A stretch of DNA of 64,000 bases from Alloacidobacterium sp035547425 (GCA_035547425.1 DASZUU010000036.1:1-64000); one strand, 5' to 3'. Positions 1 through 9,138 are shown, numbered from the stretch's first letter. Numbers and translations: made by a program. Notes: a model not told the origin generated them from the letters alone.

Positions 1-1
1 C

Positions 2-391
2 TATTCCGACAAGGACCGCCGCGGCGATTTTGACGGCGACGTCACCGCTGCCGCGCCCGACGGCACCATCCGATCGAACACTGCGCAGTTCTTCCTGCAG
101 CCTGCCTCGACACAGCAGAAGGCAGGGCAGTCGCAGATCGACAAAATTATCGCCAGGGGCAACGTCGTTCTCGCCCAGCCCGGCAGAAAAGGCGAGGGGG
201 AACAGCTCGTCTACACCTCGTCCGATGGCCGCTATGTGCTCACCGGAACATCCGCCTGGCCACCCCGCATTTCCGACGCCGTCCACGGCACCACCACCGG
301 AGCAGCGTTGATTTTCAACGATCAGGATGATAGCGTCGAGGTGAGTGGGGGGCAGTCGGCCGCGGTCACCAAAACGCGGGCTCCGAAATAG
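2..391 (+). CDS. LptA/OstA-like LPS transport protein, C-terminal part
   Basis: The window opens inside a gene whose frame runs from base 2 to a TAG at 389-391, directly before the lptB ATG at 392. The visible 129 residues show the OstA/LptA pattern of short beta strands, for example IIARGNVVLAQPG and LVYTSSDGRYVLTG, in which each repeat describes a modified periplasmic substrate. Proteins of this family form the periplasmic bridge that carries lipopolysaccharide from the inner membrane to LptD. Immediate adjacency to lptB supports the role. The N-terminal part lies outside the window, so a fused LptC domain or signal peptide cannot be judged. The overlapping ORF at 30-311 is a shadow in another frame. 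Confidence 0.8.
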   Translation, partial: YSDKDRRGDFDGDVTAAAPDGTIRSNTAQFFLQPASTQQKAGQSQIDKIIARGNVVLAQPGRKGEGEQLVYTSSDGRYVLTGTSAWPPRISDAVHGTTTGAALIFNDQDDSVEVSGGQSAAVTKTRAPK

Positions 392-1120
392 ATGCAGAAG
401 CTTTCAACCGACGAGATCGGTAAATCCTATAAAGGCCGCCAGGTTGTGCGGGGCGTCAGCCTCGAAGTTTCTCAGGGAGAGGTTGTCGGCCTCCTTGGCC
501 CCAACGGTGCCGGAAAAACCACAAGCTTTTACATGATTGTCGGGCTGGTAACGCCGGATACCGGGCGCATTCTCGCCGACGGCGCCGACATCACCCGCGT
601 GCCCATGTATCTCCGGGCGCGCCAATATGGCATCAGCTATCTCCCGCAGGAGCCGTCCGTATTCCGCAAGCTGACCGTCGAGGAAAACATCCTCGCCGTG
701 CTCGAAGTGCAGTCCATCTCGCCGCAGCAGCGCCGGGCGCGCACGGAAAAGCTGATCGACCAGCTGAATCTCGAAAAAATCCGCAAGACCCGCGGATACG
801 CCCTTTCCGGCGGCGAGCGGCGGCGTGTCGAAATTGCCCGCTGCCTCTGCATCCAGCCGTCTTTTATTTTGCTGGACGAGCCCTTTTCGGGAATCGATCC
901 CATTGCGGTACTCGACCTTCAGGAAATCATTTACGACCTGAAAGCGAGCGGTATTGGCGTGTTAATAACAGATCATAACGTTCGCGAGACGCTTTCCGTC
1001 ACCGACCGCGCCTATATCATCAATGAGGGGCGCATCTTTCGGACCGGTACTCCGGAGCAGTTGGGTAACGATCCTGAGGTGCGGCGCGTATATCTCGGAG
1101 AGGGCTTTACCTTAAGCTGA
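392..1120 (+). CDS. lptB: LptB, LPS export ABC transporter ATPase
   Basis: A 242-residue ABC ATPase with Walker A GPNGAGKTT (about residues 36-44), signature LSGGERRR (about 138-145) and Walker B FILLDEP followed by the D-loop. The sequence SFYMIVGLVTPDTGRI and the LPQEPSVFRKLTVEEN stretch are typical of LptB. LptB is known to power extraction of lipopolysaccharide from the inner membrane through LptFG. The gene starts one base after the lptA-like stop, so the two are co-translated. It is followed by rpoN, an arrangement common in Gram-negative bacteria. Length is normal for the family and all catalytic motifs are intact. Confidence 0.96.
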   Translation: MQKLSTDEIGKSYKGRQVVRGVSLEVSQGEVVGLLGPNGAGKTTSFYMIVGLVTPDTGRILADGADITRVPMYLRARQYGISYLPQEPSVFRKLTVEENILAVLEVQSISPQQRRARTEKLIDQLNLEKIRKTRGYALSGGERRRVEIARCLCIQPSFILLDEPFSGIDPIAVLDLQEIIYDLKASGIGVLITDHNVRETLSVTDRAYIINEGRIFRTGTPEQLGNDPEVRRVYLGEGFTLS

Positions 1121-1190
1121 AGGCGATCGAAACGTGTAGACTTAGGGAAATTCCGCAGAAAATTTGTTGATGGATTTGTAAGTAGGCAGA

Positions 1191-2855
1191 ATGGCACTTC
1201 TTCAACCCAGATTGAGCTTGAAAGTATCCCAGCGGCAGATACTCACGCCGGGCCTGATGCAGATGGTCAGCGTCCTGGCGCTCAATAAGCTCGAATTGAA
1301 GGAGATGATCCAGGCCGAGATTGCCGAAAACCCGATCCTCGAAGAACTGGAAGAGAATGTTCCGCTGCTCGATGATGTCGCCAGCCGGGAAGAGATGCTG
1401 GACCGGCCCGTCGAAGTGCAGCACGCCGAGGCGGAGCGGGATAAGACCGATCCCTTCGATGAGATCGACTTCGGATCGTATTTTCAGGACTATCTTGATC
1501 CCGGCTTCCGCACCCCAAACAGCTTTGAAATCACAGAAAAGCCCTCGATTGAGAACTTCCTCTCGCAGCCGGGCACGCTTTCCGACCATCTTTTCTGGCA
1601 GCTCGGCTCCCTGAGCCTCTCGCCCGCCGTGCGCGACGCCGCCGAATTTATCATCGGCAACCTGAATGAAGACGGATATTTAACCGCAACAGATGAAGAA
1701 TTACTTGAGGGATATCTCCGCGAACAGCTGACCCCGGAAAATGGCGCAAAACAGGGGAATCCCACAGAGATTTCGACGGCTCTCAAGGAGCGCGCGCATT
1801 CCCACCTGACGGCGGCCATCAAAGTGGTGCATCAGCTCGATCCTATCGGCATCGCGGCGCGCGATCTCCGCGAATGCCTCTTGTTGCAGATTGCGGCGCA
1901 GCAGCGGGAATTTGAGCTGATTTATGAGCGCCGGAAGCGCAACGCCTCCGCGAATGGAAGCCGCCATCTGGAAGCAGCCGAAGAGCTCCTCGCCCAGGAA
2001 GGCGTGGAAGCCAGCCTCCCGAATCCGAATGGAACCGGGCAAAAGACGGCGATCTTTGAGACAGCGCAGCAAATTGTTGATAAGCACCTGACACTGCTGC
2101 AGCGGCGCGATCTGCGCGAGCTCTCCAAGGTTTTGGCCCGAACCCCGGAAGAAACGCAACAGGCCGTCGACCTGATTCGCGCCCTCGATCCACGCCCCGG
2201 CCAGCGTTATAACCGGGTCGAGGCGCGGCTGATCGAGCCCGATGTCGCCTTTGTAAAGAACGGCGATGAGTTTGTGGTCGTCATGAATGAGGAAGACCTT
2301 CCCAGCCTGCGGCTCAATCAGGGCTACCGCCGCATGATTACGCAGGACACGACGGAAAAAGAGGTCAAGGATTATGTGAAGGAGCGCTACCGTTCCGCCA
2401 TCCAGCTGATGCGGAATATCGAACAGCGCAAAAATACCATTCTTCGCACCTGCGAGGCGATTATCCGCCGCCAGACAGAATTTCTTGAAAAAGGCGTCGA
2501 GGCGATGAAACCGATGATGATCAAAGAGGTGGCCGAAGAGATCGGGGTGCATCCATCCACCGTCAGCCGCGCCGTATCCAATAAGTACGTGCATACACCT
2601 CAAGGGGTTTACGAGCTGCGCTTCTTCTTTTCCGAAGGCGTCAATGGCCCGGAAGGCGCCGGAACGCCATTGATGCTGTTGAAGCGTAAGGTCAAGAAGT
2701 TGATTGAGGAGGAAGACCCGCGCAAGCCTTTAACCGACGATCAGATTGCCGCCATGCTGCAGGCGCAAGGCATCGAGGTTACCCGCAGGACCGTCGCTAA
2801 ATACCGGGAGGACATGCGCATTCCCAGCACCCATCAGCGCCGCGTTCGCGGTTGA
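1191..2855 (+). CDS. rpoN: RNA polymerase sigma-54 factor
   Basis: A 554-residue RpoN. The N-terminal activator-interacting region I is Gln/Leu rich (LKVSQRQILTPGLMQMV), an acidic region II follows, then the core-binding domain, and near the C-terminus the RpoN box RRTVAKYRE (about residues 532-540) that reads the -24 element. The HTH segment HPSTVSRAVSNKY is clear. It is somewhat longer than the usual 470-500 residues because of extra sequence around residues 230-290. Sigma-54 needs NtrC-type ATPases; one is encoded in this window at 30172-31569. It sits downstream of lptB and upstream of hpf and rapZ, the classic rpoN cluster. Confidence 0.97.
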   Translation: MALLQPRLSLKVSQRQILTPGLMQMVSVLALNKLELKEMIQAEIAENPILEELEENVPLLDDVASREEMLDRPVEVQHAEAERDKTDPFDEIDFGSYFQDYLDPGFRTPNSFEITEKPSIENFLSQPGTLSDHLFWQLGSLSLSPAVRDAAEFIIGNLNEDGYLTATDEELLEGYLREQLTPENGAKQGNPTEISTALKERAHSHLTAAIKVVHQLDPIGIAARDLRECLLLQIAAQQREFELIYERRKRNASANGSRHLEAAEELLAQEGVEASLPNPNGTGQKTAIFETAQQIVDKHLTLLQRRDLRELSKVLARTPEETQQAVDLIRALDPRPGQRYNRVEARLIEPDVAFVKNGDEFVVVMNEEDLPSLRLNQGYRRMITQDTTEKEVKDYVKERYRSAIQLMRNIEQRKNTILRTCEAIIRRQTEFLEKGVEAMKPMMIKEVAEEIGVHPSTVSRAVSNKYVHTPQGVYELRFFFSEGVNGPEGAGTPLMLLKRKVKKLIEEEDPRKPLTDDQIAAMLQAQGIEVTRRTVAKYREDMRIPSTHQRRVRG

Positions 2856-2918
2856 GTTACAATCACAACTCCTCGCCGCGCACTGGCGGGGAACTTCTTC
2901 AGGAAGGGAGCTTTCACC

Positions 2919-3575
2919 ATGCAGGTTGAGTACACAGGCAGGCAGGTGACCGTTACCCGCGCGCTGCGCGCGATTGCCGATGAGGCCATTGAGCGCATCG
3001 TCAAGATTTTGGGTAAGACTACAGGCGCCCACGTTATTTTAACCGCAGAAAAATACAGGCAGACTGCCGAAGTCACGGTGATCACGCGTCTGCACAATAT
3101 CGTGGCTACATCTGAATCCACCAACATGGAAACCGCGCTGCGCGCTGCGCTCGATAAAGCAGAAACGCAGGCCATCCGCTGCAAGAAGAAACTTCAATCC
3201 AAAAAGCGCCTGCCGAAAGAAGAGAAATTAACAGCCGAGCCTGCGCTCGTGCGCCCCAAACGGACCTCCCGTACCGCTGCCCCCAAAGCCGAGCCGGAAG
3301 CCGAAGCCCCCGTGAAAAAATCGAACGGCAACGGCCGCTCCAGGCAGGTATTGCCGGTCACGGTCCACTCTTTCCCGGCAAAGACGCCGATTCCCGAGCC
3401 GCATGTCGTCCGCTCAGCGGATTCGGTCGCCATACGCCCCATGACTCTCGAAGAAGCCGTGAAGGAAGCCGAATTCCGCGACCGCGAAGTCTTTGTTTTC
3501 CGCGACCACCAGGGCCGGGTCAACGTGCTCCATCGCAAGCGCGATGGCAAAATGGAACTCATCGAAGCTCCATAA
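2919..3575 (+). CDS. hpf: Ribosome hibernation promoting factor, long form
   Basis: A 218-residue protein beginning MQVEYTGRQVTVTRALRA, the HPF/YfiA fold that sits in the mRNA/tRNA channel of idle ribosomes. After a basic, low-complexity linker (about residues 95-160, with TSRTAAPKAEPEAEAPVKK), a C-terminal domain contains RPMTLEEAVKEAEFRDREVFVFRD, the dimerisation module of long HPF that directly drives 100S ribosome formation. A strong ribosome binding site (AAGGGAG) precedes the ATG. Position between rpoN and rapZ is conserved in many bacteria. Confidence 0.93.
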   Translation: MQVEYTGRQVTVTRALRAIADEAIERIVKILGKTTGAHVILTAEKYRQTAEVTVITRLHNIVATSESTNMETALRAALDKAETQAIRCKKKLQSKKRLPKEEKLTAEPALVRPKRTSRTAAPKAEPEAEAPVKKSNGNGRSRQVLPVTVHSFPAKTPIPEPHVVRSADSVAIRPMTLEEAVKEAEFRDREVFVFRDHQGRVNVLHRKRDGKMELIEAP

Positions 3576-3622
3576 CGAATGATACTTGTTCTTCTGTCGC
3601 ATTGAAATGCTAGGATGGGCGC

Positions 3623-4552
3623 ATGGCCCCGAAAGCTGCGCCCAAGCCTGCATCGCAGGCGCTCAAAAAGAAATCTGCGGCTCCTCATGCATCCGATGAA
3701 ATTCGTTCGCTTGTCATCATCACCGGGCTTTCCGGATCGGGCAAGCTTTCTGCCCTGAAAGCCTTTGAAGACCTCGGCTACTATGCCGTCGATAACATGC
3801 CGATCGAGCTGGTGCCGCGCTTCGCCGAGCTCATCGGCGAATCCGCCAACACCCGCCGGGCCGCGCTCGTCGTCGATGTTCGGGAAGGCCAGGGCCTCGA
3901 GCGCTTCCCGGCAATGCTCAAGCAGATACGCCGCACCTTGCCCACGACCGTCATCTATCTCGAAGCCTCCGAAGCCGCTCTTCTCCGCCGCTTCTCCGAG
4001 ACGCGTCGCCCTCACCCCCTCGGCAAGGAAGAAAGAGTTGCCGGAGCCATCGAGTCCGAGCGCAAGCTGCTCGATCCCATCCGCAACGTGGCCGACATCA
4101 TCATCGATACCTCGAACTTCAACGTTCACGAGCTGCGCGCGCATATCCAGAACCGGTTCGCAGGCGACGGCGAAGGCAAGGACCTGCTCATCTCCGCCAT
4201 GAGCTTCGGATACAAGAACGGCGTGCCTCTCGAAGCCGATCTTGTTTTCGATGTGCGTTTTCTGCCGAATCCGCATTTCATTCCGGAATTCCGCCCGCTG
4301 ACCGGCAAGCATCAGAAACTGGTCGCCTATCTCAACAAGTTTGATCAAACCAAAGAGTTTCTCGACCGTGTCTCCAGCCTTTTGCTCTTTCTCCTGCCGC
4401 ATTACATTCACGAGGGCAAAAGCTACCTGACCATCGCTTTCGGCTGCACCGGCGGGCAGCACCGCTCCGTCATGATCGCCGAAGAAATCAGCAAGCGTCT
4501 GGCAAAAGAAGGCTATCGCGTAAAGACCACCCACCGCGATATGCCCCGCTGA
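3623..4552 (+). CDS. rapZ: RapZ-family nucleotide-binding protein / RNase adapter
   Basis: A 309-residue RapZ/YvcJ family protein. The N-terminal P-loop reads GLSGSGKLS (residues 35-43), followed by ALKAFEDLGYYAVDNMP. The C-terminal domain contains the conserved IAFGCTGGQHRSV stretch and ends with HRDMPR. In Enterobacteria RapZ binds GlmZ/GlmY RNAs and controls amino-sugar synthesis; in other phyla the role is less defined. The Walker A is atypical because the Ser/Thr expected after Lys is Leu, with Ser one place later. An extra 25-residue basic Ala/Lys-rich N-terminus precedes the domain. It follows hpf in the rpoN cluster. Confidence 0.92.
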   Translation: MAPKAAPKPASQALKKKSAAPHASDEIRSLVIITGLSGSGKLSALKAFEDLGYYAVDNMPIELVPRFAELIGESANTRRAALVVDVREGQGLERFPAMLKQIRRTLPTTVIYLEASEAALLRRFSETRRPHPLGKEERVAGAIESERKLLDPIRNVADIIIDTSNFNVHELRAHIQNRFAGDGEGKDLLISAMSFGYKNGVPLEADLVFDVRFLPNPHFIPEFRPLTGKHQKLVAYLNKFDQTKEFLDRVSSLLLFLLPHYIHEGKSYLTIAFGCTGGQHRSVMIAEEISKRLAKEGYRVKTTHRDMPR

Positions 4553-4603
4553 ACGGTAAAATATAAGAATGACGTATCGATGGCAGACCCGCAGGGCAGG
4601 TAA

Positions 4604-6460
4604 ATGAAGCGTATTCTGCGTCTGCTCTATTACATGCGCCGCTACTGGTGGCAGGCGCTGGCATCTATCTTCTTTATGGCCGCGGTCGGCCTGCTGGAAG
4701 CCTTCCGCGTCCTTCTGGTCAAGCCGATTTTCGACCACGTACTAAGCCCCGGCGCGCCGGACCAGCCGATCGCCCTGTATAAAATCCCGGGCACGCACTA
4801 CCAGTTCACCCTGCAGCAATTTGTCCCGCATTACTTCCATAATGAGTGGAACATCGTCGCCTTCGCGCTCGTCGTTTCCACCCTGCTCAAGAGTGTCTGC
4901 GACTATCTCGGCACCTATCTCGTCAACTATGCCGGCTTCGGCATGATCACCGATCTGCGCGACGATCTCTACGAAGCCGTCCTGCGCCGTTCCGTGTCTT
5001 TCTTCCAGAAGCATGCCACCGGCACATTGCTCTCGACGCTCATCAACGATATCGAGCGCGTGCAGTACGCCATGTCGTCGGTGCTCTCGGAATTCCTGCA
5101 GCAATTCTTCACGCTCATCTTTACCACTTGCGTAGTCGTCGCCCTTGGCGGCAAGCTCGCCTGGGCGCTGCTGATTTTTGTTCCCATCGTCATCGGATCT
5201 ATCCGCCGCATCGGGCGCGATGTGCGGCAGACCACCCGCAAAGGCCAGGACCGCCTCGCCGAAATTCAGAACATCCTGCACGAAACCATCACCGGCAACC
5301 GCATCGTAAAAGCCTTCAACATGGAGTTCTGGGAGCTGCTCCGCTTCCGCGATGCCGCCAGGCGCCTCTTCAAGGCAAACCTGCGTTCCGTGCGCGCGCA
5401 GGCCCTCAGCTCCCCCTTGATGGATTCCATCGGCGTTATCGCCATCGCGCTGCTGTTGTTGGTCGGTCGCGGCGAAATCAAAAGCGGAGCCATGACCGAA
5501 GGCGCATTCTTCGCCTTCATCGTAGCGCTCTTCAAGCTCTACGATCCGGTCCGCCGCTTCGCCCTCTTCTATAACAATTTCCAGCAGGCCCTCGGAGCAT
5601 CCTCCGCCATCTTCTCCTTCATGGACGATCAGGACGAGCTGGTGGAAAAGCATCGCGCCCTCAATCTCAAAGGCTTTCAAAATTCCATCAGGCTGGAAAA
5701 TGTCGGCTTTGCCTATCGCGATGACGAAGGCGAGAAGCAGGTCCTCCACGACATCAACCTTGAGATTCGCTGTGGCGAAGTCATCGCCCTTGTCGGCCCC
5801 AGCGGCGCCGGCAAATCCACCCTGGTCAATCTCATTCCACGTTTCTTCGATGTGACTTCAGGCCGCATTCTCATCGATGGCCATGACCTCCGCGACGTGA
5901 GCCTGCGCTCGTTGCGCGACCAGATCGGCAAGGTTACCCAGGAAACCATCCTGTTCAACGATACCGTCCGCAACAACATTGCCTACGGCCAGCCGGACGT
6001 GCCCATCGCCCGCGTGCAGGAAGCCGCCAAAGCCGCGCTCGCCCACGACTTCATCATGCGCCTGCCCGACGGCTACGACACGCTCATCGGCGAAAAAGGC
6101 TTTCGCCTCTCCGGAGGCGAGCGCCAGCGCCTCGCCATCGCCCGTGCTCTGGTAAAAGATGCCCCGATCCTCATTCTGGACGAAGCCACCTCCGCCCTCG
6201 ATACCGAAAGCGAATCGCTCGTCCAGGCCGCGCTCAGTAATTTAATGGCCGGTCGCACAGTCGTGGTCATCGCGCATCGTCTCTCCACCGTGCGCCGCGC
6301 CACGCGCATCGCTGTGCTTGAGCGTGGACGCATTACCGCCATCGGCTCGCATGAGCAGCTGATGCAGCAATCGCCGACCTATCAGAAGCTCTATCAACTG
6401 CAATTTATGGATGCGGCAGACCTGCCCGAACCGGTCATGACAGGAAAACAGGAACTATGA
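4604..6460 (+). CDS. MsbA-type ABC exporter (lipid A / lipid flippase)
   Basis: A 618-residue half-transporter. Six membrane segments occupy roughly residues 12-310 (first segment YWWQALASIFFMAAVGLLEA). The nucleotide-binding domain has Walker A GPSGAGKST near residue 397, signature LSGGERQRLAIARAL, Walker B ILILDEATSALD and an H-loop His in VVVIAHRLST. Exporters of this type form homodimers; MsbA flips lipid A, and the lptA-lptB genes nearby make that the most likely substrate. Other lipids or peptides cannot be excluded. The stop overlaps the yicC start by four bases (ATGA), indicating translational coupling. Confidence 0.88.
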   Translation: MKRILRLLYYMRRYWWQALASIFFMAAVGLLEAFRVLLVKPIFDHVLSPGAPDQPIALYKIPGTHYQFTLQQFVPHYFHNEWNIVAFALVVSTLLKSVCDYLGTYLVNYAGFGMITDLRDDLYEAVLRRSVSFFQKHATGTLLSTLINDIERVQYAMSSVLSEFLQQFFTLIFTTCVVVALGGKLAWALLIFVPIVIGSIRRIGRDVRQTTRKGQDRLAEIQNILHETITGNRIVKAFNMEFWELLRFRDAARRLFKANLRSVRAQALSSPLMDSIGVIAIALLLLVGRGEIKSGAMTEGAFFAFIVALFKLYDPVRRFALFYNNFQQALGASSAIFSFMDDQDELVEKHRALNLKGFQNSIRLENVGFAYRDDEGEKQVLHDINLEIRCGEVIALVGPSGAGKSTLVNLIPRFFDVTSGRILIDGHDLRDVSLRSLRDQIGKVTQETILFNDTVRNNIAYGQPDVPIARVQEAAKAALAHDFIMRLPDGYDTLIGEKGFRLSGGERQRLAIARALVKDAPILILDEATSALDTESESLVQAALSNLMAGRTVVVIAHRLSTVRRATRIAVLERGRITAIGSHEQLMQQSPTYQKLYQLQFMDAADLPEPVMTGKQEL

Positions 6461-7377
6461 GCAAGAATACAGATGCGGTGATGCCAATTTACTCAATGAC
6501 CGGCTTTGCCCGGATTTCCGTGCGCCTGTCCGAAACTCTTGGCTACACCCTCAGCCTTAAGAGCGTCAACCACCGTTTCCTCGACCTGCATCTTCGCCTG
6601 CCTTCCGGAACCGAATCGCTCGAAATGCGCCTGCGCAAAGTTCTCAAAGAGAAAATCGGACGCGGCCATGTCGAAGTTTCCCTCTCCATCGATCGAACCG
6701 CCGCCAGCGACACCCAGTACAACGACGAACTGGTTTCCGGATACGTCGCCGCCTTCCGCAGCGCCGCTCGTCATCACAACCTGGGCGGCGAGCCCGACCT
6801 CAATGCCATCTTTCGGCTGCCCGGCGTCTGGAATGGCGAGTCCCGCAACAATGAAGAGGACATCCAGGCCATCGAAGCCTCCGTCATGGGGCGCATCGAG
6901 CTGCTGATCGCCGAGCTGAACACCATGCGCTCTGCGGAAGGCAAGTCGCTGGCCGACGAGCTGCGCCGCGGCCTCGACCGCCTGAGCGCCTATGTCGATC
7001 AAGTCGCCGGCCTCCGCCACGATGTGCAGAAAATCTACTTTGAGCGCATCAGCCAGCGCATGGCCGAGATGCTCAACGGCAACATCGACAGCGAACGCCT
7101 CCTGCAGGAAGCCGCTTTGCTCGCCGACCGCAGCGATGTGGAAGAAGAGATCGCCCGCCAGCGCACCCACATCACGCATTTCCACTCCCTGCTCGACCAG
7201 GGCGGGGAAGTCGGCAAGAAGCTCGACTTTCTCCTGCAGGAAATGAACCGCGAGGCCAACACCCTGCTTTCCAAAACCAGCGGCCTCTCCGGCAACGGAA
7301 CCCGTATCACCGAGCTTGGCCTGGGCATGAAGTCGGAGATCGAAAAAGCGCGCGAGCAGGTCCAAAACCTCGAATAG
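6457..7377 (+). CDS. YicC family endoribonuclease-like protein
   Basis: A 306-residue YicC/YloC family protein. The N-terminus after a short lead reads IYSMTGFARIS, the family hallmark, and the C-terminus contains FLLQEMNREANTLLSKTSG, the conserved DUF1732 stretch ending in EIEKAREQVQNLE. E. coli YicC (RnaY) has been described as an endoribonuclease or RNase adaptor; the molecular role here is inferred from family only. The gene lies directly upstream of gmk, as in many genomes, and overlaps the ABC exporter stop. An internal ATG at 6481 (MPIYSMTG) would give the more usual start, but the ATGA overlap favours 6457. Confidence 0.92.
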   Translation: MSKNTDAVMPIYSMTGFARISVRLSETLGYTLSLKSVNHRFLDLHLRLPSGTESLEMRLRKVLKEKIGRGHVEVSLSIDRTAASDTQYNDELVSGYVAAFRSAARHHNLGGEPDLNAIFRLPGVWNGESRNNEEDIQAIEASVMGRIELLIAELNTMRSAEGKSLADELRRGLDRLSAYVDQVAGLRHDVQKIYFERISQRMAEMLNGNIDSERLLQEAALLADRSDVEEEIARQRTHITHFHSLLDQGGEVGKKLDFLLQEMNREANTLLSKTSGLSGNGTRITELGLGMKSEIEKAREQVQNLE

Positions 7378-7627
7378 CTGTCAAGCCCCCTGTGCTCTTA
7401 ACTCAATTACAGGCAACGACTTAAAAGTGCAGGGAATTATGAATGAAATTGCTATCCTGAAAAGAGGGGCAAAAATTTGCGCCCACCGGCGGTTTGAACC
7501 TCCTTTTCCGCGTAAGTTTTTTATTTTCAGGAATTTAGCGGAAGTTTCGTCATAAGTCTTGTATTATGAAGACTTTAGAAAAACAGCGGGGGTGGGCTGG
7601 GCAGGAAAAGCGCACAAGGAAAAACAT

Positions 7628-8338
7628 TTGGCAGGCATACTCTTCATCATCTCGGCGCCATCAGGTTCGGGCAAATCCACGCTGGTAAACCAGATTCGTT
7701 CGCTCGTCGACAATCTGGAGTTTTCCGTCTCCTACACCACCCGGGCGCCGCGCGGCTCCGAAGAAGACGGACGTGAATATCACTTCATCACGCGGGAAGC
7801 CTTTGAGCGCATGATTCAGGCAGATGAGTTTCTGGAGTATGCCGAGGTCTTCGGCAATTACTACGGCACTGCGCGGCGTTCTCTTACGGACGCGACCTCT
7901 CGCGGCAAAGACCTCTTGCTCGATATCGACGTGCAGGGAGCCTCGCAGGTGCGCAAGCGGATGCCGGAGGCTGTCAGCATCTTCGTCATGCCCCCTGCCC
8001 CCGACATTCTGGCCACCCGCCTGCGCAATCGAAGCCGGGCCGAAGGTGGTGTAGAAGAAGCAGTTATCGAGCGGCGCCTGGCCAACGCAAAACAGGAGAT
8101 TGAGAATTACCGCGAATACAGCTATATTCTCGTCAACGATATTCTGGCTCGAGCGGAAGAGGAACTTCTAGCCATCGTCACCAGCGAACGCGTCCTGCGC
8201 GAGCATCCCCATCTCGCCCCGGACGAGGAACGCCTGATGCGCCTGGCTGAAAGTTGCCGGCAAGAGCACATCGGCGATCGCATCAAGCCGGTGCTTGCCG
8301 CCTTCGGATTACTTGATCCGGAAAAAGCAAGAGCCTGA
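7628..8338 (+). CDS. gmk: Guanylate kinase
   Basis: GMP + ATP to GDP + ADP. The protein starts AGILFIISAPSGSGKSTLV with the P-loop near residues 10-17, then SVSYTTRAPRGSEEDGREYHF (GMP binding) and DIDVQGASQVR. I place the start at TTG 7628 because AAGGA lies seven bases upstream and because family members begin two or three residues before GILF. The frame stays open upstream to a TTG at 7559 (23 extra residues, MYYEDFRKTAG...) and a GTG at 7592. A TATTAT box at 7562-7567 would place transcription inside that extension. The C-terminal 25 residues (HIGDRIKPVLAAFGLLDPEKARA) exceed most homologues. Confidence 0.94.
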   Translation: MAGILFIISAPSGSGKSTLVNQIRSLVDNLEFSVSYTTRAPRGSEEDGREYHFITREAFERMIQADEFLEYAEVFGNYYGTARRSLTDATSRGKDLLLDIDVQGASQVRKRMPEAVSIFVMPPAPDILATRLRNRSRAEGGVEEAVIERRLANAKQEIENYREYSYILVNDILARAEEELLAIVTSERVLREHPHLAPDEERLMRLAESCRQEHIGDRIKPVLAAFGLLDPEKARA

Positions 8339-8379
8339 AATATCGGTTACGGTTGCAGTGCTTGATTTGGAGGAACCAA

Positions 8380-8613
8380 ATGAGTCTTGAGCAGTCGTTC
8401 GATAGTAATTTCCGCTACGTCCTTGTGGCCGCCCGCCGCGCCCGTCAATTGCAAAACGGCTCCCGGCCGCTGGTCGATTCCCACTCACGCAAAGCCTGCC
8501 GCATCGCACAGGATGAGATCGCTGCTGGCAAGGTCAGCTACGTAAAGGCCGATGTGCCGGTTTTAAAACCGGAAGTTGCCGGCGCGGAAATCCCCAAGTT
8601 CGCAATTTCCTAG
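8380..8613 (+). CDS. rpoZ: RNA polymerase omega subunit
   Basis: A 77-residue protein beginning MSLEQSFDSNFRYVLVAARRARQ with the conserved RRARQL and SRKACRIAQDEI segments of RpoZ. The ATG at 8380 is chosen because GGAGG precedes it by six bases. Omega helps assemble RNA polymerase by chaperoning the beta-prime subunit and can carry a ppGpp site. Gene order gmk-rpoZ is conserved in many bacteria and supports the call despite the short length. The gap to the next gene (8614-8688) shows nothing recognisable. Confidence 0.9.
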   Translation: MSLEQSFDSNFRYVLVAARRARQLQNGSRPLVDSHSRKACRIAQDEIAAGKVSYVKADVPVLKPEVAGAEIPKFAIS

Positions 8614-8688
8614 GCGCCCGGGATCAGCAAAAGAACAAGTGTGCCCCACGTCTGCGAAGAAGACCTGGGACCGTGGATCAGCGCCACT

Positions 8689-9138
8689 CTAATGCTTAAA
8701 GACCTGTAGCATCACTTCGGTCTGCACCTGGTTCAGCTGCTTCAGCGTCGATTGCAGCGTAGGTTGGTCATCGACCGAGGCATTGTGCAGAATCTCGTTC
8801 AGGCGGAAGGCCGTGTGACGCAGCAGAATCTCGGCATTCTTCAGCTTGTGTGTGTCCTCCGCAACTCCCATGTGTATCTTCTGCGCGTAGGCCTGCATGG
8901 CCTTCAAAGTCTGCGATGCATGCGCAAAGTCGCCGGACGATAGCTCCTGTCCGGCAATTTCGGTCATGTCATGCACAACTTCCGCGTAGAGGAAGCACTG
9001 CTCTTTCGGGGATGCTTGGTCTGCTTTGGTTTCAAGCAGGAGTAGGGCCTGCGCGTCGGGGATCTTTTCAGTTGCGCCGAAAGCATGGCTGCAGGGAGCC
9101 AGCAAAACGGCAGCGGCGGCGATTGCTACGAACCTCAT
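8689..9138 (-). CDS. Secreted protein of unknown function
   Basis: A 149-residue protein preceded by a near-perfect ribosome binding site (AAGGAGGTGTCGC before ATG). Residues 1-22 form a signal peptide (MRFVAIAAAAVLLAPCSHAFGA). The rest is alpha-helical, with heptad-like Leu/Ala spacing and no Cys after the leader, so it is probably a soluble periplasmic helical protein. It lies 39 bases downstream of the TPR gene on the same strand and may share its transcript. I do not recognise the family. Confidence 0.75.
   Translation of the reverse strand: MRFVAIAAAAVLLAPCSHAFGATEKIPDAQALLLLETKADQASPKEQCFLYAEVVHDMTEIAGQELSSGDFAHASQTLKAMQAYAQKIHMGVAEDTHKLKNAEILLRHTAFRLNEILHNASVDDQPTLQSTLKQLNQVQTEVMLQVFKH

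Noticed and set aside
1701..2603. 300-codon open frame opposite rpoN
   Set aside because: Shadow of rpoN with no domain resemblance and no ribosome binding site.
3194..4738. 514-codon open frame on the - strand
   Set aside because: It lies opposite hpf and rapZ, which have clear family motifs; the translation has no recognisable domain and reflects codon bias on the opposite strand.
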